Source: Phyllobacterium endophyticum
Lineage (GTDB): Bacteria > Pseudomonadota > Alphaproteobacteria > Rhizobiales > Rhizobiaceae
DNA length: 64,000 bases
Direction of reading: 5' to 3'
NCBI RefSeq assembly: GCF_003010935.1
Contig: NZ_PGGN01000005.1
Location: 232,593-296,592 of the forward strand
The position numbers were made by a program, and so were the translations under genes. Shown here one piece after another: positions 34,531-43,483 of the stretch. Position 1 is the stretch's first letter. Each line of letters starts with the position of its first letter. The notes beneath the pieces were generated by a model that was given only the letters and a program-made list of their open reading frames with translations, made no database searches and was not told where the DNA came from.

Positions 34531-34817
34531 GCCCGATCTCCCGGCGCATAGCTCTTCACACCCCACAACGCCTTGGACTGCGGTGCGCCCTTGACCCGCA
34601 GAATATTGAAAATCTGCTTGTCCCGGAGCGTCAGAAAATAACCGAAGCTGTGAATGGGAAGGATCAGAAACAGAGTGAACAGGCTCTTGGTCGCCAGAAA
34701 GACAACCGCAGTCACGACCATGTTGAACATGGCGTACATGTAGGGCACGCCGAACATGGTTGGTGCGCTGGTCAAGGCTTTGACCAGGGGTGTCAGGTCG
34801 GGCGCATCCTCGGCCAT
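34527..34817 (-). CDS. virB3: VirB3 T4SS inner-membrane protein
   Basis: 96 aa, starting MAEDAPDLTPLVKALTSAPTM, with one long or two short hydrophobic segments (MYAMFNMVVTAVVFLATKSLFTLFLILPIHSF) and the VirB3-type end LRDKQIFNILRVK. Length matches the family. It sits between virB2 and virB4, overlaps virB4 by ATGA and follows virB2 by 3 nt. Confidence 0.9.
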   Translation of the reverse strand: MAEDAPDLTPLVKALTSAPTMFGVPYMYAMFNMVVTAVVFLATKSLFTLFLILPIHSFGYFLTLRDKQIFNILRVKGAPQSKALWGVKSYAPGDRA

Positions 34818-34820
34818 GAA

Positions 34821-35120
34821 CTAGTTGCCCAGCGCAGTCTGGAAAAAGGCAACAATCTGCGTCGAGCCGAAGACGAGCACGATGCCCATGATCACCGATC
34901 CGGCGATACCCCAGGTAAAGCGCCCGGACCAAGCCAGAAAACCACAGCTGATGACCGCGAGAATCGCGAGCATGGATGCAATCGGACCAGTGAGAACGCT
35001 GATCAGTGTCTGGAGCACGGACTGAACGGGCTGAAGGCCTGACTGCGCCGAGGCCTCGTTCGCGAAAATGGTGCAAGGCAGTACGACGAATGCTTTGAAA
35101 ATTGCAGATCGAAAGTTCAT
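34821..35120 (-). CDS. virB2: VirB2 T4SS pilin
   Basis: 99 aa from ATG 35120; the longer frame adds basic residues with no signal. The N-terminus is a signal peptide (FKAFVVLPCTIFANEASAQS, cut near residue 28) and two hydrophobic helices follow (LISVLTGPIASMLAILAVISCGFLAW and WGIAGSVIMGIVLVFGSTQIVAFF), as in the cyclic or processed pilins of VirB systems. GGAG lies 8 nt upstream. Four nt follow virB1. Confidence 0.92.
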   Translation of the reverse strand: MNFRSAIFKAFVVLPCTIFANEASAQSGLQPVQSVLQTLISVLTGPIASMLAILAVISCGFLAWSGRFTWGIAGSVIMGIVLVFGSTQIVAFFQTALGN

Positions 35121-35124
35121 AGAA

Positions 35125-35805
35125 TTACTCCACATGAAGGACAAATCCCTGGGACCATGCCTCGGGCGTTTCACCTTGAGGCTTTTCTTGTGTGTTTGGT
35201 TGTGCCGCCGGGCGTGACTTGACAACCGGCACTTGCAGCGGCTTCCAGCCGTTCAGGTCGGTGAGAATGGCGGACACGTAACGCACTGTTTCCGGATAGA
35301 GGGGTACGCCCCGGCTCTGGTCGACCGCGCCTTCTCCAGCGTTGTAGGCGGCCAGCACATAAAGCAGGTTCTGGTATCTTTTTTGCAGCAACCGCAGATA
35401 TCGGATGCCGCCGCGCACATTGTCTTCGGGATCGCAGATATCGACTTCGAAGCGTTTCGCCGTGCCCGGCATCAATTGCATCAAGCCGACCGCGCCGGCG
35501 CTTGAAAGACTGCTCATGCGAAATCCGCTCTCCTGCCGGGCAATGGCGAGAACCAGATCACTGTCGAAACGCTCTTCTACGGCAACTTTGCGGACGATCG
35601 CTTCGCCTTGGGCTGCATCGATCGGCGCAGCAAGGTTACAGGTAACCGGGGCTGGTTGTGCCTTCGGGCTGCCTTGGCTCTTGTCTGCATTGTCCTCGAT
35701 CACCGTGACTTTCAAAGGTTCATCGTCAGTGGCAGCATGCCCCAAGTTGCAAACGGCAAACCCGAATGCAATTGCCACGACTGCTGACACAACACGCCTG
35801 TTCAT
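35125..35805 (-). CDS. virB1: VirB1-like lytic transglycosylase
   Basis: 226 aa with a signal peptide ending near GHAATDD (~25). The SLT domain (about 65-190) shows the catalytic Glu in AIARQESGF, SSAGAVGLMQLMPGTA, DPEDNVRGGIRYL and YVLAAYNAGEGAV. It cleaves peptidoglycan to let the T4SS channel pass. Position after virB11 is unusual since virB1 normally heads the operon. It overlaps virB11 by ATGA. Confidence 0.92.
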   Translation of the reverse strand: MNRRVVSAVVAIAFGFAVCNLGHAATDDEPLKVTVIEDNADKSQGSPKAQPAPVTCNLAAPIDAAQGEAIVRKVAVEERFDSDLVLAIARQESGFRMSSLSSAGAVGLMQLMPGTAKRFEVDICDPEDNVRGGIRYLRLLQKRYQNLLYVLAAYNAGEGAVDQSRGVPLYPETVRYVSAILTDLNGWKPLQVPVVKSRPAAQPNTQEKPQGETPEAWSQGFVLHVE

Positions 35806-36917
35806 TGGTTTCGCCCCATCGAGGCAATGCCCCCCTCCGGAAATCGAATTGGATCATTGCTCTTGAGCACGGCAGCCGGCTGCCACTTCGCGCGAACAAA
35901 GGGATCGTAGAAGATTTCCGTCACAGCGCCGGGACGGCCATCACGCCGGCCGATCTGGATGACCAGCGGAAGCGTCGTACGCAGCGTTTCGATGATCTCG
36001 TTCCTGCTTAATCCGAGCCCGCCACCAGCGCCGCTTTGCATGATGAGGAGCGCCAGCCGCGTGTACGCATCGCGGGGAGAATTCGCATGCACTGTCGAGA
36101 GGGAGCCCGGATGGCCGGTATTGATCGCCTGCAGAAAGTCCAGCGCCTCGCCGCCTCGGACTTCCCCGAGCAACAGGCGGTCAGGACGCATGCGCAGGGA
36201 TGCTTCGACAAGGTGACGCGGCTCGATGCGAGCGATATTCTGGTTGCCGCGCGTTGCGATCAGACGCACGTGATTTGCCTGCTGGGGCGTGAGTTCCGGA
36301 GTATCCTCAATTGTAATCAGTCGCTCGTGCGGCGGGATCTCCAGCATCAGCGCATTGAGAAAAGTGGTCTTCCCGGACCCGGTCCCGCCGGAAACCATGA
36401 TGGATACCCGGCGCCGCACGGCTTGGCGCAAAAACGTCCAGATATCCCCCTCGGCGAGCAAGTTGCACAGATCACTTTCGTCGTCTGTAAACTCAGGCGA
36501 ACCATCCGTTACGACAGCAGAGTCGAGCGCCCCTGAAGCGGCGTAGTCGGAAAGGAGAAGCCTCCGCGCGACTTGCCGGCGGATGACGATGGCGCCGCCC
36601 TGCGGAGCCGCCGGTGGCAGCACCACCTGAACACGTGCTCCATTGGGGAGCGCGGCCGACAATAGCGGCTCTTCGTCGTTGACGAACTGGTGGCTGGCGG
36701 CTGCAACACGTTCCGCCATGAAGCGGATACGTTCGGCGGTCAACTCGGCCAGTTCATGGCGCACCATCGCCGCACCCGAGCTTCCGCCTGCATGTTCGAC
36801 AAACACGGCGCCCGGCTCGTTGATGCATATCTCGACGACGTCAGGCGCCTCGAGAAAACGCCGCAATGGCGCGAACGCCAGGTCGATCAAGGAGGAAAGG
36901 GGCGCTGCAAGGCTCAC
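35802..36917 (-). CDS. virB11: VirB11 T4SS hexameric ATPase
   Basis: 371 aa. Walker A SGGTGSGKTTFLNALM at about 190, Asp box ITIEDTPEL, Walker B LLLGEVRGGEALDFLQAINTGHPGSLSTVHANS and a C-terminal domain, as in the VirB11/GspE secretion ATPase family. Acts at the cytoplasmic face of the T4SS. Overlaps virB10 by ATGA and virB1 by ATGA. Confidence 0.95.
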   Translation of the reverse strand: MSLAAPLSSLIDLAFAPLRRFLEAPDVVEICINEPGAVFVEHAGGSSGAAMVRHELAELTAERIRFMAERVAAASHQFVNDEEPLLSAALPNGARVQVVLPPAAPQGGAIVIRRQVARRLLLSDYAASGALDSAVVTDGSPEFTDDESDLCNLLAEGDIWTFLRQAVRRRVSIMVSGGTGSGKTTFLNALMLEIPPHERLITIEDTPELTPQQANHVRLIATRGNQNIARIEPRHLVEASLRMRPDRLLLGEVRGGEALDFLQAINTGHPGSLSTVHANSPRDAYTRLALLIMQSGAGGGLGLSRNEIIETLRTTLPLVIQIGRRDGRPGAVTEIFYDPFVRAKWQPAAVLKSNDPIRFPEGGIASMGRNQ

Positions 36918-38278
36918 GGCGTACCCCCCTTGTAGAACGGTTGCGTACTACCATCGCCAACATCCCAGCCGCGCCCCTTCTTCAGTTCCTTGAGCTTCTG
37001 CAGGACAGGATCGGGATAATGATCGGAGAAATCGAGATCGCGGCGCACGAAAATCGATACGGGTGTTCCCTGATCGATTGTAATCGTTGGCGGAATGTTG
37101 ATCTGCGCCTTGAGCGCTTCCTGGGCAAGCTGCGTAAAACTCTGGGCGGCCAGCGCAGCGCCTTGCATCGCCAGATCCTTGGCCCGGTTCTTGGCCTCGT
37201 TGTCCTCAGGATAAGTGGTGCTGTAAGTTATCTTACCAGTCGCTATGTCGGTCGTCGTCGTTTGGGTAGGTCTTGTGTCGGTCGTCTTGCGCATACCAGT
37301 AGCCGCCATCAACTGCGTACCGGCGCTGATAATGCTGAGCACACCCGCGGCGCCAAATCGTTTCAGATAGTGGTTGTTGACATCTCCCGCAGATCCCGAC
37401 CGCCCCAGTTCGTCTGTGCCAATCGAACCGAGATTCATGCTGATGCCGTCCGCGCGCAGGAGCCGCGTCCAGACGATGAATGCTCGTGTTTGCCCCTGTG
37501 CAATGCCGGCATTGTATTCGCCGATCATGCGTGAAGCTGCCGGGATGAGAATTCTACGACCATCGAAAGACCAGATGTCTTCCGTAGTCACCGCCCGCAC
37601 CATGCCCGGCAAATCCGTCTGAACGGCAGTTTCGAGAACCCCGCGAATCATCGTCCCCTGTGGGACAAGCGCATCGATGCGCTTTGTCTGCTCGGCCTTG
37701 GCGACCTCGACCGGTTTGTTTGCCATGGCAGACAGGAACTGCCCGTTGGGATTGGCGTCCTGGAATGTCCCGGCCGCTTTCTCGGCATCCGTCGGCGGCT
37801 TTGGCTGCTCACCCGGGACTTCGTCGGTTTGACCGCTCTCGGTCACCACCATCGGCGATCGGTATCGCTCCCACTTTTTTTCGTCAGTCTCCGATTCGCG
37901 GGCGAGACGCTCGGCTTCCGCCATTCGCCGCGCTTCTTCCTCCGCTTCCAGGCGCGCACGTCGGGCAGCGGCATCGAGTTCGTCTTGCGAAGGCCCCGCC
38001 GCTGGCGTCGGCTCCGGTTCGGGAACGGGTTCTTTTTCGACGGGTGGAACGACCAGTTGCACATTACCTACGGGAGGGACAAAATTATCGTCGCCAGTGT
38101 CGGCGTTTTCAGGCGTGGACGGGCGTTGGAGCCAGAAGGGCATCGCCAGGAGCGGCAGACAGACCAAAGCGAACAGCAGGATGAGTGCCGCTCTGCTCAA
38201 CCCGCGTTTTGGCTCCGCAAGTTTCGACCGTGCAGCCTCTTCGAGTTCCACATTCAGATGGTAATCAGGATCTGGCAT
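36914..38278 (-). CDS. virB10: VirB10 T4SS scaffold protein
   Basis: 454 aa: short cytoplasmic N-terminus, one transmembrane segment (about 28-50, ALILLFALVCLPLLAMPFWL), a Pro/Glu-rich periplasmic linker (VPPVEKEPVPEPEPTPAAGPSQ) and a C-terminal beta-barrel domain (DALVPQGTMIRGVLETAVQTDLPGMVRAV, SRMIGEYNAGIAQGQTRAFIVWTRLLR). It links inner and outer membrane complexes. Three nt follow virB9. Confidence 0.94.
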   Translation of the reverse strand: MPDPDYHLNVELEEAARSKLAEPKRGLSRAALILLFALVCLPLLAMPFWLQRPSTPENADTGDDNFVPPVGNVQLVVPPVEKEPVPEPEPTPAAGPSQDELDAAARRARLEAEEEARRMAEAERLARESETDEKKWERYRSPMVVTESGQTDEVPGEQPKPPTDAEKAAGTFQDANPNGQFLSAMANKPVEVAKAEQTKRIDALVPQGTMIRGVLETAVQTDLPGMVRAVTTEDIWSFDGRRILIPAASRMIGEYNAGIAQGQTRAFIVWTRLLRADGISMNLGSIGTDELGRSGSAGDVNNHYLKRFGAAGVLSIISAGTQLMAATGMRKTTDTRPTQTTTTDIATGKITYSTTYPEDNEAKNRAKDLAMQGAALAAQSFTQLAQEALKAQINIPPTITIDQGTPVSIFVRRDLDFSDHYPDPVLQKLKELKKGRGWDVGDGSTQPFYKGGTP

Positions 38279-38281
38279 CGC

Positions 38282-39091
38282 TCACCTCATCCTGTTTTCG
38301 GCAGGGCGGGAAGAAGCTGCAGCAACGGCGACGCCGGCTTTCAGATTAAAGAGGCAAAGCGCATAGTCGGCGCGCCTCAACATCCACTGCTTGGCGATCT
38401 TGTCGACGACGATGTAATCTCCCTCGCGGCGGAAATTGGCGAGTATCTCGCGCTTGCCACCCTCCACGATGAAAATAGCCGGTATGTCACCCTCGAAGCG
38501 AAACCAGGTCTTCACCCCGTCATCGAACGCATTTTTGGGTTTAAGTTCCCCGTCGCCCCGAAAGCTGTAATTGGTGTTCGTGTCCTGAAATTGGAAATTG
38601 TCGCGGTTAGGCTCGGAGACGAGCCGCTGTGCTTCTGCCAGGAGCTTCACGTCGGCTTCTTCATCGGGATAGCGGAACTTGACCATGTAGGTCTGGTCGC
38701 CCTCAGATTCCGCGTGTGCCCGCAGAATGAACGTATAAACGTGTTTATCGCTGACTACGTTCATGTTCGTTGTCGTCTTCGCTTCGACCGGTTTCAGGAA
38801 TATTATATTGCCGCGTTTGTTGGGCTCGATTTTCCAGGAAAGACTGTCGCCGACTGCCACCGTCTCGATCTTCTCGGCATCGCCGAGCACGATCATCGTT
38901 GAAACGCCATGGCTTGCGTCGACCGAGACGACATTGGCCGAATTATAGATGACAGTGCGGACGCGCGGATCGGCAGCCCCGCGTCGCGGCGCTACTTCCG
39001 CGATAGCATGGATCGCCCCGCCCATGAGGCTGAAACCCACCAGTGCAGCGCCCATAAAGAGCCTGGCCCACCGCAAGCGCCGCCCGATCAT
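38282..39091 (-). CDS. virB9: VirB9 T4SS outer-membrane complex protein
   Basis: 269 aa with a signal peptide (RLFMGAALVGFSLMGGAIHAIAEVAP, cleavage near 32). N-terminal VirB9 domain has DPRVRTVIYNSANVVSVDASHGVSTMIVLGDAEKIETVAVGDSLSWKIEP; the C-terminal VirB7-binding domain has NTNYSFRGDGELKPKNAFDDGVKTWFRFEGDIPAIFIVEGGKREILANFRREGDYIVVDKI. Overlaps virB8 by ATGA. Confidence 0.94.
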   Translation of the reverse strand: MIGRRLRWARLFMGAALVGFSLMGGAIHAIAEVAPRRGAADPRVRTVIYNSANVVSVDASHGVSTMIVLGDAEKIETVAVGDSLSWKIEPNKRGNIIFLKPVEAKTTTNMNVVSDKHVYTFILRAHAESEGDQTYMVKFRYPDEEADVKLLAEAQRLVSEPNRDNFQFQDTNTNYSFRGDGELKPKNAFDDGVKTWFRFEGDIPAIFIVEGGKREILANFRREGDYIVVDKIAKQWMLRRADYALCLFNLKAGVAVAAASSRPAENRMR

Positions 39092-39801
39092 TGCTGATCA
39101 CCATTGCCGGAAACGCTTTCCTGATCACGTCGATAGTCGACGATCTGGAACCCAAGCGGATTGTCGAAACGCCATTCATTGGTCATCGGCTCGCGCGTAT
39201 AACGAAAGTGCATCAGCGCGACCCAGTGCTCGTCCGGCCCGCTATCTCTTCCTATGCGTTGCGTGGAGAACCTTACGATCGCAGTGCGGCCGTTCGGAAC
39301 TTGGACGGACTTGATATTCGGAATAACGCGTGTGGCGCTGCCAAAACGGTTGACGGGGTTGGCAGGGTTGGACTGGCCATAGAAATTTAGGAAATCGCGT
39401 GCCGCATCGCCGGTAGACAGCATCTGCGCCATATCGAAATTGTCCTGTACCGCCGAAGGATCGTAGGTCTCTCGCGCGCGGATGTACCGCACGACATTCA
39501 TCTTCGTGACCGCCTCGGTCTGGGTCAGGTCGCCCTCCGCCAGCGGCCGCTTGATTTCCATGAAACCGGTCGTCTTGTCCACTTCGATGACATAGGGCTC
39601 GTAGCTCTTCAGGGGCAGAAGCAAGGCAAGGCAAGCCATGGCTGTGGCTGCGAGAACTGCACCGACTGCTGCAACGATCCAGGCGAGGGCACGGGAACGC
39701 TTGACCGAACGGATGACATCGTTTTCCCAGCGGATGGCCTCGCTGAAATAACGCGCATCCGGGCTGCTTTCTCCGTGATTGCCTTCCTCGCGCACACTCA
39801 T
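39088..39801 (-). CDS. virB8: VirB8 T4SS assembly protein
   Basis: 237 aa from ATG 39801; a GTG at 39831 would add ten residues (neither has a clear ribosome site). One N-terminal transmembrane segment (about 36-62, ALAWIVAAVGAVLAATAMACLALLLPL) and a periplasmic VirB8 domain with EPYVIEVDKTTGFMEI, TKMNVVRYIRARETY and ALMHFRYTREPMTNEWRFDNPLGFQIVDYRRDQE. First gene of the T4SS operon, divergent from the cyclase gene. Confidence 0.93.
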   Translation of the reverse strand: MSVREEGNHGESSPDARYFSEAIRWENDVIRSVKRSRALAWIVAAVGAVLAATAMACLALLLPLKSYEPYVIEVDKTTGFMEIKRPLAEGDLTQTEAVTKMNVVRYIRARETYDPSAVQDNFDMAQMLSTGDAARDFLNFYGQSNPANPVNRFGSATRVIPNIKSVQVPNGRTAIVRFSTQRIGRDSGPDEHWVALMHFRYTREPMTNEWRFDNPLGFQIVDYRRDQESVSGNGDQQ

Positions 39802-40176
39802 GAAAAGCGGCTGGAAAAAAACGGGGCACACGCACGTAACGCTTCAAATACTCGACTCAAAATCATTCGCCTAATCAATCTGGAAAATTTTGAAATGTGT
39901 TCACGTTCAAACAGTTATAAAAATCGGGCAGGCTCGAAAAATGGCCCTGAATAAGGACCCTACGACATAATTCGAGTATTGAGTTGATCTATTTGTGTCA
40001 ATGAGACTAAAGTAGGATCAAACCCCGGGCAAGACGCTGCCAAATCCGGATTTTTTCGCGGAATACAATAGCTTAGGTTGTATCTTTGCAGCCAAACTCC
40101 ACCATCGAAAGAATTGAAAAATTGCTTCTGTCCACAATGGCTTGTCCTCGTCGAGCACTTGTGGTGACCGTGCCTG
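39802..40176. other. Divergent intergenic region virB8 / cyclase
   Basis: About 375 bp with no gene. It must hold promoters for the T4SS operon (minus) and the cyclase (plus). The only structure I see is a widely separated inverted pair AATACTCGA (39847-39855) and TCGAGTATT (39971-39979) at 115-bp spacing. The sequence is relatively AT-rich and has no obvious operator. Confidence 0.5.
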
Positions 40177-41457
40177 ATGAGCAATGTGAGCGCTGTAATG
40201 AATGAAGCCGATATCGCCGATATAGAAACGTGGCTCGACGTCCAGGGCCTTTCGGGCGCCTCCGAGATGGACTTGATAAATGGGTTCTGTGCGCGATGTC
40301 TCGCTGCGGGTATAAAGCTTGAGCGCGCAAGCGCATTCGTCGATACGCTCCATCCGATCTATGAGGGCAGGGCGTTTCCCTGGCGCAGGGACGGCGAAGT
40401 TGAAAAGCCCATCATCGAATACGGGTCTTCGCAGCAGGGTGAGAGCGCGGACAATTGGCAAAATTCGACTTTCTACCACCTCCTGCAGGTGGGCGAGGAC
40501 GAAATGCGGCTGCGCCTGCACGAGCATGAAGAGCCCAGATTCCGTCACCTCAGCAGTCTGAAGAGCGAGGGCTGCACCGATTATCTGGCCTTCATGAACC
40601 GTTTCTCCAGCGAGGGAAGCATAGGCGAGATGGACTGCTTCTACTCCCAGTGGTCGACAGCACATCCCGAAGGTTTCAGCGACCACGAGATCTCCGTTCT
40701 CAGACGGCTGGTGCGCGGTCTCGGCCTCGCGATCAAATGTGCGTCGCTTACGCGGATCGTGAAAACATTGGCGGATGTGTATCTTGGCCGGGATGCCGCC
40801 AAGCGTGTCCTTGCGGGACGCATCAATAGAGGTTCGGCCGAACGCATCGAAGCGGTGCTCTGGTATTCGGATCTGAGGGACTACACGCGCATATCCGAGG
40901 CAGCGGCACCAGACGCGATCATTCCCATGCTGAACGATTATGCGGAGGCCGTTATTTCCTCGGTTCAGGAAGCCGGCGGCGACGTGTTGAAGCTGATTGG
41001 CGACGGCATACTCGCAATTTTCACCGAAGGTGATTCTTCAGCAGCCGCGACGGCCGCCTTGAGAGCGCAGATGCACCTGCGCAAACGACTTGTGGCGCTC
41101 AACCAGGCGCGGGAAACCGATGGGGCGCCAGCGACCGACGTCTATCTCGGCGTTCACATAGGCGAAGTTTTCTACGGCAATATCGGCAGCGATACGCGGC
41201 TCGACTTTACCGTTGTCGGCCCGGCGGTAAATGAGGTCAGCCGTATCGCGTCCATGTGCAGGTCGGTCGATCAGGATGTCCTTTTGTCGGATCACTTCGC
41301 TGCGGCCCTGCCTGCCGAACTCCGGGCAAAGCTGGTGTCAGTCGGCCGCTTCGCACTTCGCGGCGTGGGAAGGGCACAGGAACTGTTCACTATAGACCCT
41401 GTCATTCTCGAGAAATACAGGGCTGCCGGCCGGGCGGAGCAGGCTACCTCACGATAG
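40177..41457 (+). CDS. Class III adenylate/guanylate cyclase
   Basis: 426 aa. The N-terminal ~215 residues are a sensor-like domain I do not recognise; no membrane segment is obvious. The C-terminal catalytic domain begins AVLWYSDLRDYTRISE with metal Asp D232, then LKLIGDG with K272 (substrate-base Lys) and second metal Asp D276, VHIGEVFYGNIG and DFTVVGPAVNEVSR with D343, N352 and R356. These are the residues of an active class III cyclase and the Lys-Asp pair favours ATP. It should make cAMP in the cytoplasm. Divergent from the T4SS operon, so the two could be co-regulated, but this is only positional. ATG 40198 is an alternative start. Confidence 0.88.
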   Translation: MSNVSAVMNEADIADIETWLDVQGLSGASEMDLINGFCARCLAAGIKLERASAFVDTLHPIYEGRAFPWRRDGEVEKPIIEYGSSQQGESADNWQNSTFYHLLQVGEDEMRLRLHEHEEPRFRHLSSLKSEGCTDYLAFMNRFSSEGSIGEMDCFYSQWSTAHPEGFSDHEISVLRRLVRGLGLAIKCASLTRIVKTLADVYLGRDAAKRVLAGRINRGSAERIEAVLWYSDLRDYTRISEAAAPDAIIPMLNDYAEAVISSVQEAGGDVLKLIGDGILAIFTEGDSSAAATAALRAQMHLRKRLVALNQARETDGAPATDVYLGVHIGEVFYGNIGSDTRLDFTVVGPAVNEVSRIASMCRSVDQDVLLSDHFAAALPAELRAKLVSVGRFALRGVGRAQELFTIDPVILEKYRAAGRAEQATSR

Positions 41458-41521
41458 CGCGTTCCAGATCCACGCCGGCAGGCCCGCTCCTTCTGGTCTC
41501 ATTCCCGCTTGAGCAAGCGTC

Positions 41522-42580
41522 TCAATCGACCCGCCCGCGCGCTGCGACAGGTGCAATTTGGACAACCTCGTCGCCCGAGATCAAGACGACCTCGTCGAAG
41601 AGATTGGTCACCACGCAGGCGTGATTGGGGATGACGCGTATCCGGTCCCCGATCTGCGGCTTGATTTCGCAGGCGGAGAGATCGATCGCGCCATGTTCCT
41701 CGCTCAAGGAGGTGATCACTGCATCCGGATAGTCCACGATGTGCCCAAAGCCGTCCATGCCGAACGTGTCGCTGCTAAGTGCCTTTGAGCCCGCATCCAT
41801 GATCGCACGATTATCCTTGGGACGGCTGACCACAGTGGCGAGCACAGTCAGCGCGCAGTCGTCGAAGGTGCCAACGCCCTTGGCCACTTGAAAGCGATCC
41901 ATGTAGATGTAGGTGCCGGGGCGATGTTCCGTGGCGCTTGGGACCTCGTGTGCCCGCCACATGTCCGGTGAACCACCATTGGAAATGACGCGAGGGTGAA
42001 GTCCGGCAGCGATCGCATTCTCCTTTGCTGCCGACAGGAAGGCTTGGTTTTCTGCAACTGCACCCGATTTTGGGTAGGTCATGAAGCCCGCGAAGAGCAG
42101 CCCTGGGGAAGCGGCGATGGACTTGGCCAGCGCAACCGCTTCGTCAGGCGTCTGCACTCCGCAACGCCCCATTCCCGTATCGCATTCCACCAGAACCGTG
42201 AGCGGTGCCGCTGCGTTCTTGAACGCTTCGGAAAGGCCTCGGACAGTGAATTCACTGTCTGCCGTCACGGCGAGTTCGACACGCTCGTTCAACGCCAGGA
42301 GCCTGTCGAGTTTCGTCTTTCCAATAATGTTGTAGGGAAGAAAAATATTTGTAAGACCGGCGTCGGCCATGACTTCTGCTTCGCCCAGCTTCTGGCAGGT
42401 GATGCCGACAGCACCAAGTTCAAGCTGCCGCTTGGCGAAAAGCGGCAGCTTGTGCGTCTTTATGTGCGGGCGTACGGCTATGTTATGAACGTCCGCGTAG
42501 GTCTGAAAGCGCCGCATATTCTCCTCGGCGCGATCGACGTCGATCAGAACAGCCGGTGTGTCGATTTCGGACAGCTTCAA
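41522..42580 (-). CDS. DSD1-family D-serine dehydratase / D-threonine aldolase-like enzyme
   Basis: 352 aa fold-type III PLP enzyme. The start is a TTG at 42580: GGAG (42591-42588) has a 7-nt spacing to it, and no ATG fits. The PLP-lysine block is RPHIKTHKLP (Lys about 45). The metal site reads PNHACVVTN, an H-x-C pair as in eukaryotic D-serine dehydratase; D-threonine aldolases usually have H-x-D. Hence a zinc-dependent D-serine/D-3-hydroxyamino acid eliminase is favoured, giving an enamine that RidA would hydrolyse. It begins 2 nt after rpiR ends; operon with the RpiR regulator and SDR. Confidence 0.82.
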   Translation of the reverse strand: MKLSEIDTPAVLIDVDRAEENMRRFQTYADVHNIAVRPHIKTHKLPLFAKRQLELGAVGITCQKLGEAEVMADAGLTNIFLPYNIIGKTKLDRLLALNERVELAVTADSEFTVRGLSEAFKNAAAPLTVLVECDTGMGRCGVQTPDEAVALAKSIAASPGLLFAGFMTYPKSGAVAENQAFLSAAKENAIAAGLHPRVISNGGSPDMWRAHEVPSATEHRPGTYIYMDRFQVAKGVGTFDDCALTVLATVVSRPKDNRAIMDAGSKALSSDTFGMDGFGHIVDYPDAVITSLSEEHGAIDLSACEIKPQIGDRIRVIPNHACVVTNLFDEVVLISGDEVVQIAPVAARGRVD

Positions 42581-42582
42581 TT

Positions 42583-43482
42583 TCAATCTCCAAGCGGAAG
42601 GTTCGGTGCATCGATCTTGTGCATGCCCTGAAGGTTCTTGATGCGGCGCATCCGCTCCACCGCGGGAGCGCCGATTTTCTTCGCAATAGTCATCGCCAGC
42701 ATATCGGTCAAGGCAAGCAAGGCATAGCGCGCCGGCGATGGCCGGTAAACGTCTGTACCTTCCTCTATGTGGAGTGGCAGGACGAGTTCGGCCGCACATG
42801 CCAACGAGGAACCCGGCGCGGTGAGCGCTATGGTTCTGGCGCCGTAGCGTCCCGCAATCGCCACGGCTTCAATCAGTGGCTGGATTTCGCCTGAAAGCGA
42901 AAACGCCACGATGACGGTACGTTCGTCGCTGGCAGCCGCGGTCATCTGCTGCATCTCGCCGTCAATATATGACGCCGCCGGGACTCCAAGCCGGAAAAGC
43001 CGGTTTTCCAGTTCAGTCGCGGCCATGGATGATGCGCCGCCTGATCCATAGGCACGAACCATGCGGGCGCGAGCGATGAGGCAGGCCGAACGTTCCAGAA
43101 TATCCAGGTCCACCAGACCGCATACTGTTTGAACTGCATCGACGGCACTGCTCGCGATGATGGAAGGAATGCCAGTTTCATTGCCCTGCGCTGGCTCCGG
43201 CACGATATAGCGCCCTGCAATCGCCAATGATTGCGCCAGTTTCACCTTGAACTCGCGCGTGCCTTCAAACCCGAGCATACGGCAGAATCTTGTTATCGTA
43301 GGCTCGCTGACGCCAGCTTTCTGCGCCAGTTTGTCGATCGCCGCATGTGTTGCGAATTCGGCATCGGCAAGTATGGCCGCGGCAACCTGGCTGTCGGAAT
43401 TCTTGCCCGTCTCGGCAATTTCCCGCAAGCGGGCGATTATGTCGAAATGGGGCTGCATGATCTGTTCGCGGGAACCCGGCAT
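42583..43482 (-). CDS. RpiR-family transcriptional regulator (HTH + SIS)
   Basis: 299 aa from ATG 43482 (43458 is an alternative). N-terminal HTH (ATHAAIDKLAQKAGVSEPTITRFCRMLGFEGTREFKVKLAQSL), then a SIS sugar-phosphate-binding domain with ARMVRAYGSGGASSMAATELENRL and TVIVAFSLSGEIQPLIEAVAIAGRYGARTIALT. RpiR proteins bind a phosphorylated or related ligand and usually repress neighbouring catabolic genes. It lies between the SDR and the DSD1 enzyme in one operon and probably controls this cluster. Confidence 0.9.
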   Translation of the reverse strand: MPGSREQIMQPHFDIIARLREIAETGKNSDSQVAAAILADAEFATHAAIDKLAQKAGVSEPTITRFCRMLGFEGTREFKVKLAQSLAIAGRYIVPEPAQGNETGIPSIIASSAVDAVQTVCGLVDLDILERSACLIARARMVRAYGSGGASSMAATELENRLFRLGVPAASYIDGEMQQMTAAASDERTVIVAFSLSGEIQPLIEAVAIAGRYGARTIALTAPGSSLACAAELVLPLHIEEGTDVYRPSPARYALLALTDMLAMTIAKKIGAPAVERMRRIKNLQGMHKIDAPNLPLGD

Positions 43483-43483
43483 A

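Noticed and set aside
34531..35076. N-terminal extension of the virB4 reading frame by about 180 residues
   Set aside because: It overlaps virB2, virB3 and part of virB1; the VirB4 domain starts at MMSPLV with a ribosome site at 34530.
41506..41519. Short palindrome CGCTTGAGCAAGCG between convergent cyclase and DSD1 genes
   Set aside because: A 5-bp stem is too weak to call a terminator.
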